From positions 1-64,000 of the forward strand of contig JABFGI010000011.1 of assembly GCA_013112535.1 (NCBI GenBank): 64,000 nt of DNA. The letters run 5' to 3'. Under the pieces are notes generated by a model. The model saw nothing but the letters and a program-made list of their open reading frames with translations, ran no database searches and was not told the DNA's origin. The stretch comes from Pseudomonadota bacterium (GTDB lineage Bacteria > Pseudomonadota > Gammaproteobacteria > Eutrophobiales > Eutrophobiaceae). The translations under genes and the position numbers were made by a program. This document shows, piece by piece, positions 1-10,055 of this stretch. Positions within the stretch are counted from its first letter, which is position 1; each line of letters opens with the position of its first letter.

Positions 1-154
1 TACAAACAAATAATTTATTCAAGTCGGTTCTGAGGATAAATAACAAAGCCTCAACTTGAATAGTGGTTGTTTATGGAACTTGAACCGTTAATAATTGTGA
101 TTATCGCGTTTTCACACAGTCTGGGCCAGAAGCAGACATTTTCTAATATATCAC

Positions 155-1051
155 TCAGCCTGTTTTTAAAAGTCTATTTTGTTCTTTCTTTATTACCTCT
201 GTAAAAAAACTGCTCACAGCATTAATTCGTGATAACTGCCGCATATCTTCATGTACTATCATCCAGTATTCTCGAGTAATAAATATTTTATTTACTAGAA
301 CGGTTTTCAAGTTTTTATCCGGTGCTGCAAGAAAGCCATGCAACAAAGCAAGCCCCATCCCATCTGATACAGCCTGATATTGTGACTGCAAGCTGTTACT
401 CCTGAAAACGATATTAGGTTCCTGGATGATGTCTTGTAAGTATTTAAGTTGTGGGTGATCAATCAAATCATCGATATAACTAATAAAAGGATGTTCAACA
501 AGATCATTGATAGTCTTGATTTTTTTGTTCGAAGCTAAATATTCACGACTACCATACAATGCTAAATGATAGTCGCCCAATTTCCACGCAACCAGTCGAC
601 CAGTCTTAGGACGCGCCATAACGATGACTATGTCTGCTTCCCGTTTAGATAAACTTTGTGCACGAGTATCAGCTAATAATTCAAGCTCTATTCCGGGATG
701 CATGGTATGAAACGCTTTTAAATACTTAGAAATAATCCCGACACCCAAACCTTCTGGTACAGCCATCCTCACCGATCCTGTTAATGTCATATCTTGTTTT
801 GAAAGTACTTGGTAAACAGAATTTATTTCAGACTCTATTTTTTCAGCGTAGGGTAGTAATTGCGCCCCCTCTTCTGTAAGTGCATAACCCTTGGGGGAAC
901 GATCAAATAAATGCACATCCAGTTCTTCTTCAAGTCGTGTAATGCGTCGGCCAATGGTAGTTGGTTGTACCTTGAGTCTTTTTCCAGCCAGCGTTAATTT
1001 GCCACAACGGGATAATTCCAGGAAGGAATGCAAGTCGTTCCAATCAAACAT
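155..1051 (-). CDS. LysR-family transcriptional regulator
   Basis: This 298-residue protein has the LysR layout. An N-terminal winged helix-turn-helix (about residues 1-60, with the TTIGRRITRLEEEL recognition region) is followed by a substrate-binding-like effector domain (about 90-290). It is divergent from mmsA across a 176-bp gap. LysR proteins usually control their divergent neighbour, so it probably regulates the mmsA-SMP30-atoE genes. The effector is unknown, although an organic acid or semialdehyde would fit the target genes. Family assignment is firm and the target is inferred. Confidence 0.9.
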   Translation of the reverse strand: MFDWNDLHSFLELSRCGKLTLAGKRLKVQPTTIGRRITRLEEELDVHLFDRSPKGYALTEEGAQLLPYAEKIESEINSVYQVLSKQDMTLTGSVRMAVPEGLGVGIISKYLKAFHTMHPGIELELLADTRAQSLSKREADIVIVMARPKTGRLVAWKLGDYHLALYGSREYLASNKKIKTINDLVEHPFISYIDDLIDHPQLKYLQDIIQEPNIVFRSNSLQSQYQAVSDGMGLALLHGFLAAPDKNLKTVLVNKIFITREYWMIVHEDMRQLSRINAVSSFFTEVIKKEQNRLLKTG

Positions 1052-1081
1052 AGTTTTACCTCAAAGATTAATTCTACTTAA

Positions 1082-1109
1082 ATTAATTAAATGACAGGAT
1101 ATAATTAAT
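1082..1109. promoter_or_regulatory. Inverted repeat in the LysR/mmsA divergent promoter region
   Basis: ATTAATTA (1082-1089) and TAATTAAT (1102-1109) form a perfect 8-bp inverted repeat with a 12-bp spacer, close to the LysR start. LysR operators are often such AT-rich dyads, so it is a candidate operator. The composition is very AT-rich, so chance is possible. Confidence 0.35.
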
Positions 1110-1227
1110 AATGCATTTTTGCATTTTTATTTATAATTTTTGTTTATTGTGATACATTTATTAAAAAACTAATATTAGCTCAATTACTAAATAAGCATTA
1201 AATCGAATAACGAAGCAGAGTTTTGAA

Positions 1228-2757
1228 ATGCAGAAAACACAACAACATCTAAACGGCTCAGTCGAATCAGTTGGTCACCTGATCAACGGCGAGATGAATT
1301 ATAGCTCGGACAAAACCCAGGATGTATTCAACCCCTCATCAGGCGTTGTGACTAAACAAGTATTGTTGGCAGATAAACAAACCGTTGAGGGAGCCATTAC
1401 AGCAGCCGAAACGGCCTTCCCGGAATGGCGAGATATACCACCGGTAAAACGTGCACGGGTGATGTTTCGATTCAAGGAACTACTTGAACAACATGCAGAG
1501 AAGATATGCCAACTTATTGGTGAAGAGCATGGCAAAATTTCACATGATGCCATGGGTGAATTGCAGAGAGGCATCGAGAATGTTGAATTCGCTTGTTATG
1601 CCCCGGAATTATTGAAAGGCGAACATAGTAAAAATGTCGGTCCGGGCATTGATTGCTGGAGTGAGTTTCAACCACTTGGTGTTGTTGCTGGTATTACACC
1701 ATTTAACTTTCCGGCGATGGTACCCATGTGGATGTATCCGCTGGCAATCGTATGCGGTAATTGCTTTGTCTTAAAACCTTCAGAACGCGATCCAAGCTCA
1801 ACGCTTTTCATAGCTGAATTACTGCATGAAGCTGGCTTGCCTAACGGCGTATTAAACGTGGTGAACGGTGGTAAAGAAGCGGTTGATACTTTATTGCATG
1901 ATGAACGGATTGAGGCAGTCAGTTTTGTTGGTTCTACACCCATTGCCGAATATATTTATTCCACTGCAACTGCCAATGGTAAACGTTGCCAGGCATTAGG
2001 TGGTGCTAAAAATCATGCCATCGTCATGCCGGATGCTGATATTGATAATGCAGTCAGTCAATTGATTGGTGCTGCGTTTGGTTCTTGTGGCGAACGTTGT
2101 ATGGCACTTTCAGTTGCAGTGGCTGTCGGTAATGAAACAGGCGATGCATTGATCAATAAAATGCAGGACGCTATGAAATCACTCAGAGTCGGTGCCTATA
2201 GTGATAGTAATAATGATTTCGGCCCATTAATCACTAAAGAACATCGAGAAAAAGTGATCGCTTATATCAACAGTGCGGAAGAACAAGGCGCATCTATCGT
2301 GGTTGATGGTCGAAACATTAAAGTCGGTGGTTTTGAAGAAGGTTATTTTGTAGGAGGCACACTCATCGATAATGTCACATCAGACATGATCTCTTATAAA
2401 GAAGAAATCTTTGGTCCTGTTTTACAGGTCGTTAGGGTCAATACCATGCAGGAAGCAATGAAATTAATCAACGATCATGAATATGGTAATGGCACCTGTA
2501 TCTTTACCAGGGATGGCGAAGCAGCCCGTTTCTTTACAGATAAAATAAAGGTCGGCATGGTCGGTGTTAATATTCCATTACCTGTTCCAATTGCAAGTCA
2601 AAGTTTTGGTGGTTGGAAGAGATCCTTGTTTGGTGATCTCTATGCTTATGGCCCGGATGGCGTTCTTTTCTATACACACCGCAAAACCATAACCCAGAGA
2701 TGGCCATCTGCAGGTGTTCGTGAAGGCACAAATTTCTCTATGCCAACAATGAAATAA
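1228..2757 (+). CDS. mmsA: CoA-acylating methylmalonate-semialdehyde dehydrogenase
   Basis: The enzyme oxidises methylmalonate (or malonate) semialdehyde to propionyl-CoA (or acetyl-CoA), using NAD and CoA, in valine, thymine and beta-alanine breakdown. The protein is 509 residues, close to the family length. It has the catalytic cysteine in GERCMALS (Cys291) and the GGAKNH motif, where ordinary aldehyde dehydrogenases carry a Glu; this marks the CoA-acylating branch. The ATG follows a purine-rich stretch. It is the first gene of a probable set with the SMP-30 protein and the AtoE transporter, divergent from a LysR regulator. Confidence 0.93.
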   Translation: MQKTQQHLNGSVESVGHLINGEMNYSSDKTQDVFNPSSGVVTKQVLLADKQTVEGAITAAETAFPEWRDIPPVKRARVMFRFKELLEQHAEKICQLIGEEHGKISHDAMGELQRGIENVEFACYAPELLKGEHSKNVGPGIDCWSEFQPLGVVAGITPFNFPAMVPMWMYPLAIVCGNCFVLKPSERDPSSTLFIAELLHEAGLPNGVLNVVNGGKEAVDTLLHDERIEAVSFVGSTPIAEYIYSTATANGKRCQALGGAKNHAIVMPDADIDNAVSQLIGAAFGSCGERCMALSVAVAVGNETGDALINKMQDAMKSLRVGAYSDSNNDFGPLITKEHREKVIAYINSAEEQGASIVVDGRNIKVGGFEEGYFVGGTLIDNVTSDMISYKEEIFGPVLQVVRVNTMQEAMKLINDHEYGNGTCIFTRDGEAARFFTDKIKVGMVGVNIPLPVPIASQSFGGWKRSLFGDLYAYGPDGVLFYTHRKTITQRWPSAGVREGTNFSMPTMK

Positions 2758-2808
2758 TCAGCAATATTAAATCCAGTTTATAAATTTATTTTTTATGGAG
2801 TTAGATAA

Positions 2809-3678
2809 ATGAAAAAATTATTAAGTAGTCTTTTATTATTATCCGTTTCGTTTACGCTTAATGCTGCACCCGTTATCGAAAAAGCATGGGAAACAGCAGC
2901 GGAATTTAAATTACCAGAGTCTGTCATCTACGACGATAGTAATAATGTGTTGTATGTTTCAAACATGCAGGACAGCCCTTTCACCAAAGATGGTAATGGC
3001 TTTATATCAAAAATAGGAACAGACGGTACAATCATTGAGTTAGAGTGGGTTACCGGCTTAAACGCACCAAAGGGACTCACTATCTCTGATGGAAACCTCT
3101 ATATTGCCGATGTCGATCAATTAATCGTAGTTGAAATAGCAACAGGGAAAATTCTAAGTAGTCACCATGCATTTGGCGCAGGATTTTTAAATGATGTAAC
3201 TGCGGATGCGATAGGCAATGTTTATGTATCGGATATGTTTAATGACACAATCTACAGACTGAATAAACTAGGCCAATTGACAGTATGGTTATACAGCCCT
3301 GACCTACTATCACCGAATGGCTTACATGTCGAAGGTAATGAGTTGATCGTTGGTTGCTGGGGTTTTCCAATGGATGGGTTTGCAACTGAAGAACCTGGTC
3401 ATTTAAAGACGGTGTCATTAGCAACAAAAGAAATTAAATCTTTAGGAAATGGTAAACCTGTTGGCAATCTTGATGGTGTCGAACCCGATGGCAAAGATGC
3501 CTATTACGCGACAGATTGGGTAGCCGGAAAATTGCTTCATATTAAAAAAGACGGCAGCTTTGAAGTACTACTTGAATTGACTCAAGGCACGGCTGACCAT
3601 GAAGTGATTCTTAAAGACAAGTTAATCGTAATTCCGAATATGGTGGAAGGTAAAGTACTTGGCTTTAACATAAAGTAA
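2809..3678 (+). CDS. Exported SMP-30/gluconolactonase-like beta-propeller protein
   Basis: The 289-residue protein opens with a clear signal peptide (MKKLLSSLLLLSVSF...LNAA). The remainder is made of beta-propeller blades with repeats such as LYVSNM, LYIADVDQL and VYVSDMF, as in SMP-30/strictosidine-synthase-like proteins. It is probably periplasmic. The substrate is unknown; lactone hydrolysis is the usual reaction of the broader family but is not shown here. It sits 51 bp after mmsA and 20 bp before the transporter, so co-transcription is likely. A clear paralogue lies at 53746-54630. Confidence 0.75.
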   Translation: MKKLLSSLLLLSVSFTLNAAPVIEKAWETAAEFKLPESVIYDDSNNVLYVSNMQDSPFTKDGNGFISKIGTDGTIIELEWVTGLNAPKGLTISDGNLYIADVDQLIVVEIATGKILSSHHAFGAGFLNDVTADAIGNVYVSDMFNDTIYRLNKLGQLTVWLYSPDLLSPNGLHVEGNELIVGCWGFPMDGFATEEPGHLKTVSLATKEIKSLGNGKPVGNLDGVEPDGKDAYYATDWVAGKLLHIKKDGSFEVLLELTQGTADHEVILKDKLIVIPNMVEGKVLGFNIK

Positions 3679-3698
3679 GAAATAATTAATAAAAAATA

Positions 3699-5051
3699 AT
3701 GAAAGCCCTCCAGGTATTAGCAAGACCGTTTGTTTTATTCGTTGAGCGTTATTATCCTGACGCATTCATATTCGTCATTATACTTTCCGTTATAACGTTT
3801 ATGGCAGCGCTGGCCTTAACCGATGCCACTCCTGCTTCGACTTTAATGGCATGGGGTGATGGGCTACCCATGTTGTTTAAGTTTACCGCGCAAATTACCA
3901 TCATCATGGTCGGGGCGCACACGTTGGCTCATACAGAGCCGATTCGAAATTTTTTAGTCAAAATTGGTCAGTTACCAAAATCTGCACATCAGGCTTATGC
4001 CCTTGTGGCATTTACCGCAGGTGTGGCGAGTTTGTTTGCCTGGTCATTTGGATTAATCATCGGTGCGATTGTCGCTCGTAGTGTTGCGAGTGAATGTTCC
4101 AAGAAACCCTTCAAAATTCATTATCCATTAATGGTTGCCTCTGCCTATTCGGGTTATGTTATTTGGCACATGGGGTATTCATCATCATCAGCGTTAGCCG
4201 TTGCAACACCGGGGCATTTTCTGGAAGACAAAGTGGGCGTCATTCCGGTCACCGAAACCATATTAACCTCAACAAATATCACGCTAGCATTAATAGGTTT
4301 GGCGACGATTACGATCATCTGCCCACTGATGCATCCTAAAGATGACGATGCGCTTGAAATCGATCCCAAATTGATCGCCGTCAAAGATAAAAAACCATTC
4401 GAAACAAAAAACGAACAAAGCTTTGTCGAGAAATTTGAAAACCATCAATCGTTAAACGTATTTTTAGGTTTAGCGATAATTGCTTACATTGCCCTATTCT
4501 GGTCGAAACAAGGCTTTGCTCTCACACTGGATATTGTCAGTTGGACATTCTTAGCATTAGGCTTGTTACTTGCTGGCTCCCCCATGCACTTTATCAAATT
4601 GATAAATAACGCTGCCGCCACCGTTGGCCCAATCATCCTTCAATACCCGTTTTATTCTGGCATCATGGGTATGATGGCGACGACGGGTTTGATGAAAGTC
4701 ATCTCCGATTGGATCGTTTCTATTGCAACGCCTGAAACACTAGGCTTTTTTGCATTCTTGTCCGGTGGATTAGTTAATTTGTTTGTGCCGTCGGGTGGTG
4801 GTCAATGGGCAGTACAAGGCCCCATCATGATCGAGTCAGCACTTTCTCTTGGTGTTGATCCTGCTGTAGTTGTGCTGGGGGTATCCTATGGTGACCAATG
4901 GTCCAATATGATTCAACCTTTCTGGACGATACCCGTGCTTGCTATCGCGGGATTACATATGCGACAAATACTTGGTTATACTTTTGTCATTTTTATTTTT
5001 ACTGGACTGATATATGGAAGTGGGATGTTATATATGGGTAGTGCTCTTTAA
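3699..5051 (+). CDS. Short-chain fatty acid transporter, AtoE family
   Basis: This 450-residue integral membrane protein has roughly 11-12 hydrophobic helices. It matches the AtoE/short-chain fatty acid permease family, including the conserved region FVPSGGGQWAVQGPIM and the SYGDQWSNMIQPFWTIP stretch. It probably imports short-chain carboxylates whose breakdown ends at propionyl-CoA, which would fit mmsA upstream. It is separated from the SMP-30 gene by only 20 bp. Family assignment is good and the exact substrate is inferred. Confidence 0.87.
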   Translation: MKALQVLARPFVLFVERYYPDAFIFVIILSVITFMAALALTDATPASTLMAWGDGLPMLFKFTAQITIIMVGAHTLAHTEPIRNFLVKIGQLPKSAHQAYALVAFTAGVASLFAWSFGLIIGAIVARSVASECSKKPFKIHYPLMVASAYSGYVIWHMGYSSSSALAVATPGHFLEDKVGVIPVTETILTSTNITLALIGLATITIICPLMHPKDDDALEIDPKLIAVKDKKPFETKNEQSFVEKFENHQSLNVFLGLAIIAYIALFWSKQGFALTLDIVSWTFLALGLLLAGSPMHFIKLINNAAATVGPIILQYPFYSGIMGMMATTGLMKVISDWIVSIATPETLGFFAFLSGGLVNLFVPSGGGQWAVQGPIMIESALSLGVDPAVVVLGVSYGDQWSNMIQPFWTIPVLAIAGLHMRQILGYTFVIFIFTGLIYGSGMLYMGSAL

Positions 5052-5261
5052 ATATAATAACCTCCAACTGAAGACTCTTATTTACAACGCCATCCTGTCC
5101 ATGCCCATCAGATCTTCTCATTCAACTTGTGTCTGCTTTGGGTCGGTAGCTGCATAATAACATTTCAGCCGATTCTGAAAAGAAGACATTTATTTATAGA
5201 TACAATGTTTTGATAGATAATAGCCTTTTCCTTATTAATTTATGGCAATTAAACAAAAAAT

Positions 5262-5981
5262 ATGACTAAACGTATTCTTGTTTTTCAACATCTTCGTATA
5301 GAACATCCCGGTATCTTTCGTGAGTTTTTTAAGGAAGATGGTTTTGATGTAAGCACTGTAGAACTTGATGAGGGTGAAACGATTCCTGATCTAAATAACT
5401 TTGATGCTTTATGGGTCATGGGTGGGCCACAGGATGTTTGGCAGGAAGATAGATATCCCTGGCTGATTGATGAGAAAGAAGTAATAAGAAAAGCCGTCAA
5501 TGATTTAAACATGCCATTCGTGGGTATTTGTTTGGGTCATCAGTTATTAGCAGATGCATTAGGTGGCGACGTTGGACCCGGAAGTGAAACGGAAGTTGGT
5601 ATCATGCAAATCCATAAAACTGAAGCAGGTAAACAGAATCCTTTTTTAAATGATATGTTGGATACTATGAATTGTTTGCAGTGGCATGGCGCGGAAGTTA
5701 AAACGGCACCAGCAGGGATGGACGTGTTGGCTTCATCAGATGTTTGTGGCATCCAGTCCTTATCATCAGGGTCTCAGGTTTTTACTTCGCAATATCATCA
5801 GGAAATTATTCCGTCAACGGTTTCTGACTGGAGTGATATACCGGCTTATAAGAAAGCACTGGAAAAAGCACTGGGTGAAAATGCAGCAGATAAACTGGAA
5901 AAAGAAGCGCTTGAGTATATGAGTGACTTTAATAAAACGGCCAGACAGTTTTATGAAAACTGGAAGAACGTTGTATTCTGA
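5262..5981 (+). CDS. Class I glutamine amidotransferase (GMP synthase-like)
   Basis: The 239-residue single-domain protein carries the class I amidotransferase nucleophile elbow GICLGHQ (Cys90) and a C-terminal SQYHQEI, which replaces the usual QFHPE around the catalytic His. No synthetase domain is attached, so it belongs to the stand-alone GMP-synthase-like or gamma-glutamyl hydrolase-like group. The acceptor substrate cannot be told from sequence. It appears monocistronic, with 210 bp upstream and 179 bp downstream. The ATG start is supported by conserved N-terminal KRILVFQH. Confidence 0.82.
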   Translation: MTKRILVFQHLRIEHPGIFREFFKEDGFDVSTVELDEGETIPDLNNFDALWVMGGPQDVWQEDRYPWLIDEKEVIRKAVNDLNMPFVGICLGHQLLADALGGDVGPGSETEVGIMQIHKTEAGKQNPFLNDMLDTMNCLQWHGAEVKTAPAGMDVLASSDVCGIQSLSSGSQVFTSQYHQEIIPSTVSDWSDIPAYKKALEKALGENAADKLEKEALEYMSDFNKTARQFYENWKNVVF

Positions 5982-6160
5982 TGTAATCGCAGTATTAGTT
6001 TAAGCAAAGAGTTTCTACCATAAATTATTTCAATTTTGTTAATTTCAAGTTTTACCCGGAGCCGACTTTAATTTAGTACTTACAATAATGTAATTGTTGC
6101 GCCGCAATATTTTTGTAACAAAGCAATGTTAATTTGTATTTTTATTAACGGAGCAGTCAA

Positions 6161-7564
6161 GTGACGAAACATCAAGAATTAATCACTAACCGGTGCTTTA
6201 ACGAAATAGATATTGGTGATTCTGCAAGTATTAAACGTCGTTTAACACAGAAAGACATTCAGTTATTTGCGATTATGAGTGGCGATGTTAATCCGGCTCA
6301 TATGGATGAAGATTATGCTAAAGACAGTATGTTTCATGAGGTCATCGCACATGGTCTTTGGGGCGGATCATTAATCTCGACGGTTTTAGGTACTGTCTTG
6401 CCTGGCCCAGGTACTATTTATCTTGGACAGTCGCTGAACTTTAAAAGACCAGTCGTATTAGGTGACGTGTTGTCTGTAGAGGTTACTGCCAAGTCCAAGA
6501 ACCCTAAAAACAATCAAGTTGATTTTGATTGTCTGTGTATGAATCAGGATGATGAAGTTGTTATAGAGGGTGAAGCAAAAGTTATAGCTCCCATTGAAAA
6601 GATAGAGCGTCCTGTTGTAAGGCTTCCCAACGTTCGTTTGGCTGAACGCGGTCGTCTTAGAGAGTTATTTGATGCCGCAGAGCCTTTGGATCCCGTACCA
6701 ACAGCAGTAGTTCACCCTTGTAACGAATATGCTTTAAGGGGCGCAGTCGAAGCCGCTGAAGCAAACCTGATCTTGCCCTATTTGGTTGGACCAAGTGAAA
6801 AGATTTTATCGGTCGCTGAAGAATGTAAACTGGATCTTAAGGACTATCCGATTATAAATGTTGAACACAGTCATGAAGCTGCGGAAAAAGCAGTTATGTT
6901 GGCGCGTGAGGGTAAAGTAGAAACATTAATGAAGGGTAGTTTGCATACAGATGAACTTATGCGGGCAGTATTACATAAAGAAAAAGGGATACGTTCCGAA
7001 AGAAGGATTAGTCATGTTTTCGCATTTGATGTGCCAACCTATCCCCGTCCATTATTAGTAACCGATGCAGCGATTAATATTTCGCCCACGTTGGAAGAAA
7101 TGCGGGATATAGTTCAGAACGCTATAGATCTTGCACATGCCTTGATGATTAAAAATCCCAAGGTAGCTATATTATCAGCGGTAGAAACAGTTACCAAGGA
7201 TATTGACTCGACCTTGATGGCAGCTGCACTTTGTAAGATGGCAGATCGTGGCCAGATTACCGGTGGTATTCTGGACGGTCCACTGGCTTTTGATAATGCC
7301 GTTTCATCTGCAGCAGCCAAGGCGAAGAGCATTGTTTCTCCTGTCGCTGGCCAGGCCGATATTCTGGTAGCACCGGATCTTGAGGCGGGGAATATACTGG
7401 CCAAACAATTAACACATCTGGCTGATGCACAGGGCTCCGGAATAGTGATGGGAGCGCGTTTACCCATCATTCTGACCAGTCGGGCAGATACTGCTATGGA
7501 AAGAATGGCGTCTTGTTCTCTGGCAATACTTTATGCACACCAGCAAAAAAAATTAGTTGTATGA
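6161..7564 (+). CDS. Bifunctional MaoC-like enoyl-CoA hydratase / phosphate acetyltransferase
   Basis: This 467-residue fusion has a MaoC hot-dog domain at about residues 10-140 (GDVNPAHMDEDYA is the hydratase motif) and a phosphate acetyl/butyryltransferase domain at about 160-467. It probably interconverts acyl-CoA and acyl-phosphate, and may hydrate enoyl-CoA. It starts at a GTG with GGAG upstream. Its stop overlaps the acetate kinase start (ATGA), so the two are translationally coupled. With acetate kinase it makes a Pta-AckA pathway for acetyl-phosphate and ATP. Confidence 0.88.
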   Translation: MTKHQELITNRCFNEIDIGDSASIKRRLTQKDIQLFAIMSGDVNPAHMDEDYAKDSMFHEVIAHGLWGGSLISTVLGTVLPGPGTIYLGQSLNFKRPVVLGDVLSVEVTAKSKNPKNNQVDFDCLCMNQDDEVVIEGEAKVIAPIEKIERPVVRLPNVRLAERGRLRELFDAAEPLDPVPTAVVHPCNEYALRGAVEAAEANLILPYLVGPSEKILSVAEECKLDLKDYPIINVEHSHEAAEKAVMLAREGKVETLMKGSLHTDELMRAVLHKEKGIRSERRISHVFAFDVPTYPRPLLVTDAAINISPTLEEMRDIVQNAIDLAHALMIKNPKVAILSAVETVTKDIDSTLMAAALCKMADRGQITGGILDGPLAFDNAVSSAAAKAKSIVSPVAGQADILVAPDLEAGNILAKQLTHLADAQGSGIVMGARLPIILTSRADTAMERMASCSLAILYAHQQKKLVV

Positions 7565-8766
7565 GTTGTCAGGTTTTAGTTCTTAATAGTGGTTCATCGA
7601 GCATTAAGTTTAGTCTTTTTGATGAACAGCAAAGTAAACTGGTCAGTCAATATAATGGTCAGATTACTGGTCTGGGATTGAATGCTCACTTTACAGTATG
7701 TGGTTTTGATAATAACGAGTCGATATCATTATCAAAAACAACAGATCATTTGTCAGCATTAAAATATTTGTTTGATTGGTTAAAACAAAAACTAAACAGT
7801 AATAAGGAATTGTTTGTTGGTCATCGTGTTGTCCATGGAGGCAATGATTTTCACTTGCCGACGGTAGTTACACCGGAAATTTTAACTAAATTAAAAAAGC
7901 TGGAACCCTTAGCACCACTACACCAGACTTATAATCTTGCTGCTATTGAATCATTAATGCATATTGATCAAGCGATACCACAGGTTGCCTGTTTTGATAC
8001 CGCCTTTCATGCAAATCACGGCAAACCAAATAATCAATTTGCGTTACCAGATCAATATTATGAGCAAGGTGTACGCCGTTATGGTTTTCATGGATTGTCT
8101 TACGAATATATCGCAACAGAATTAAAACAAACTGAACCGGAATTAGCTTCTGGTAAAATTATTGTTGCACACCTAGGAAACGGATCCAGTCTGTGTGCAC
8201 TCAATCAATGTAAAAGTATTGATAGCAGTATGGGTTTTAGTGCGCTTGATGGATTGATGATGGGGACACGATGTGGATCTATTGATGCTGGCGTTATTCT
8301 TTATTTGTTAGAAGAAAAGAAATTGAACGCACAGCAGGTTAATGACTTGTTATATAAACAGTCCGGTTTATTAGGTGTGTCAAAAGTTAGTAACGATATG
8401 TCTGCTTTATTGCAAAGCGAAGAATCAACAGCACAAGAAGCTATTGATTTGTATATTCACCGTATTATTCGGGAAGCAGGTTGCTTACTGGCGCTATTAA
8501 AAGGTATTGATGGTCTTGTGTTTACCGCCGGGATAGGAGAGAACGCAGCAGAGATTCGTAAACGAATATGTGATGAACTGGTCTGGTTAGGCGTTGAAAT
8601 TGATGAAAACGCTAATAGAGAAAATTGTTCTGAAATTTCTACAAATGATAGTACTGTCAGAGTTCTTGTTATCCCGACCAATGAAGAATTAATGATCGCC
8701 CAACATACATATGAAATATTAAATAATGAAGTTAGCATGCCGAGAAAATTGGCTATAGGTAATTAA
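7561..8766 (+). CDS. ackA: Acetate kinase
   Basis: The kinase transfers phosphate between acetyl-phosphate and ADP. The 401-residue protein shows the N-terminal VLNSGSSSIKFSLF motif, the AHLGNGSS phosphate loop and TAGIGENAAEIR near the end. A longer frame begins at 7513, but the ATG at 7561 is preferred. It gives the normal N-terminus and overlaps the upstream stop codon by four bases. FabI follows two bases later, which implies one transcript for all three genes. Confidence 0.93.
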   Translation: MSCQVLVLNSGSSSIKFSLFDEQQSKLVSQYNGQITGLGLNAHFTVCGFDNNESISLSKTTDHLSALKYLFDWLKQKLNSNKELFVGHRVVHGGNDFHLPTVVTPEILTKLKKLEPLAPLHQTYNLAAIESLMHIDQAIPQVACFDTAFHANHGKPNNQFALPDQYYEQGVRRYGFHGLSYEYIATELKQTEPELASGKIIVAHLGNGSSLCALNQCKSIDSSMGFSALDGLMMGTRCGSIDAGVILYLLEEKKLNAQQVNDLLYKQSGLLGVSKVSNDMSALLQSEESTAQEAIDLYIHRIIREAGCLLALLKGIDGLVFTAGIGENAAEIRKRICDELVWLGVEIDENANRENCSEISTNDSTVRVLVIPTNEELMIAQHTYEILNNEVSMPRKLAIGN

Positions 8767-8768
8767 GA

Positions 8769-9539
8769 ATGAGCCGCTTTGATTTAACTGGAAAGAAAGG
8801 ACTGATTGTTGGTATCGCAAATCAACAATCGATAGCATATGGCTGCGCAAAAGCACTAAATGAACAGGGCGCAAACTTGGCAATAACGTATTTAAATGAT
8901 AAAGCCAAACCTCATGTTGAACCATTAGCCGATGAAGTGAATGCAGATTTATTTATGCCTTGTGATGTAACCGTACAGGATCAAGTAGATATATTGTTTG
9001 ATGAAATAGAGAATCAGTGGGGTGAACTCGATTTTCTGGTTCATTCAATTGCATATGCACCATTGGATGACCTGCATGGACGATTAATTGATTCATCTCG
9101 AGATGGCTTTTTAATGGCGATGGATCTCTCATGTCATTCATTGATGCGTCTGGTTAAGAAGTCAGAAGGATTGATGAAAAATGGCGGCAGTATTTTTGCG
9201 ATGACTTATTTAGGGTCTGAAAAAGTTATAAACAATTATAATTTAATGGGTCCAGTGAAAGCAGCATTGGAAAGCTCTGTACGTTATCTGGCTTATGAAC
9301 TTGGTCCAAAAAATATTCGTGTGCATGCAATATCTCCAGGGCCTATTGCAACTCGGGCTGCCTCTGGATTAGCCGGGTTTGATAATTTTCTAGAGATGGC
9401 AAATAACCGTTCTCCTTTGAAGAATGATCTTATTGTCGATGATGTTGGTTCTTTAGTCTGTTATTTGGCTTCCGATGCAGCCAGTTCGATGACGGGTGAT
9501 GTTATTCATGTTGATCGCGGCTACCACATTATGGGTTAA
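8769..9539 (+). CDS. fabI: Enoyl-[acyl-carrier-protein] reductase, FabI type
   Basis: It catalyses the last, NAD(P)H-dependent reduction of each fatty acid elongation round. The 256-residue SDR protein has the divergent FabI cofactor motif GIANQQSIAYG and the catalytic pair Y157-x6-K164 (YNLMGPVK), with Tyr147 upstream as in FabI. It ends in the FabI-like VDRGYHIMG. Co-location with the MaoC-Pta fusion and acetate kinase suggests a role in an acyl-CoA/acyl-phosphate module as well as, or instead of, being the main FabI. Confidence 0.92.
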   Translation: MSRFDLTGKKGLIVGIANQQSIAYGCAKALNEQGANLAITYLNDKAKPHVEPLADEVNADLFMPCDVTVQDQVDILFDEIENQWGELDFLVHSIAYAPLDDLHGRLIDSSRDGFLMAMDLSCHSLMRLVKKSEGLMKNGGSIFAMTYLGSEKVINNYNLMGPVKAALESSVRYLAYELGPKNIRVHAISPGPIATRAASGLAGFDNFLEMANNRSPLKNDLIVDDVGSLVCYLASDAASSMTGDVIHVDRGYHIMG

Positions 9540-9545
9540 ACAGAT

Positions 9546-10055
9546 CTAGTTTAATTTTTTATTTAGCGTCTTATCTTTCTTACGAGATTCTGCGGCAAGT
9601 TCTTTTTTATAATCAATAAGCTTGTCCATTAGTTTTGTATTACTCGTTGCCAATATTTCAACGGCTAATAAACCAGCGTTCTTGCCTGCACCAATTGCAA
9701 CTGTCGCAACGGGAACACCGCCTGGCATTTGAACAATAGATAGTAGTGAATCCATGCCACTTAAAGCATCAGATTTAACCGGTACACCGATAACAGGTAA
9801 TGGCGTCTGACTAGCTACCATTCCAGGCAGGTGAGCTGCGCCGCCCGCGCCTGCAATAACAACTTTTAATCCTTTTTTATGTGCGCTTTTGGCATAACGG
9901 AACATATCATCTGGTGTACGGTGTGCGGATACGACGTGTACTTCATGAGGTACAGAAAATGCTTTACAGATTTCTGCGGCGGCTTCAAGTGTTGGCCAGT
10001 CGGAATCGCTGCCCATGATAATACCGACTAAAGGTTTGTTTTTAGTTGTTGTCAT
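9546..10055 (-). CDS. purE: N5-carboxyaminoimidazole ribonucleotide mutase
   Basis: PurE moves the carboxyl group of N5-CAIR to give CAIR in purine synthesis. The 169-residue protein has the class I PurE signatures [16 protein letters not shown] and SAHRTPDDM, plus the glycine-rich [12 protein letters not shown]. Its start overlaps the end of purK by four bases, so the two are one operon read on the minus strand. It converges with fabI, with only six bases between the stops. Confidence 0.96.
   Translation of the reverse strand: MTTTKNKPLVGIIMGSDSDWPTLEAAAEICKAFSVPHEVHVVSAHRTPDDMFRYAKSAHKKGLKVVIAGAGGAAHLPGMVASQTPLPVIGVPVKSDALSGMDSLLSIVQMPGGVPVATVAIGAGKNAGLLAVEILATSNTKLMDKLIDYKKELAAESRKKDKTLNKKLN

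Noticed and set aside
73..213. A 46-codon plus-strand frame at the left edge overlapping the LysR gene
   Set aside because: It overlaps the 3' end of the LysR gene on the other strand, has no family match and no clear ribosome site.
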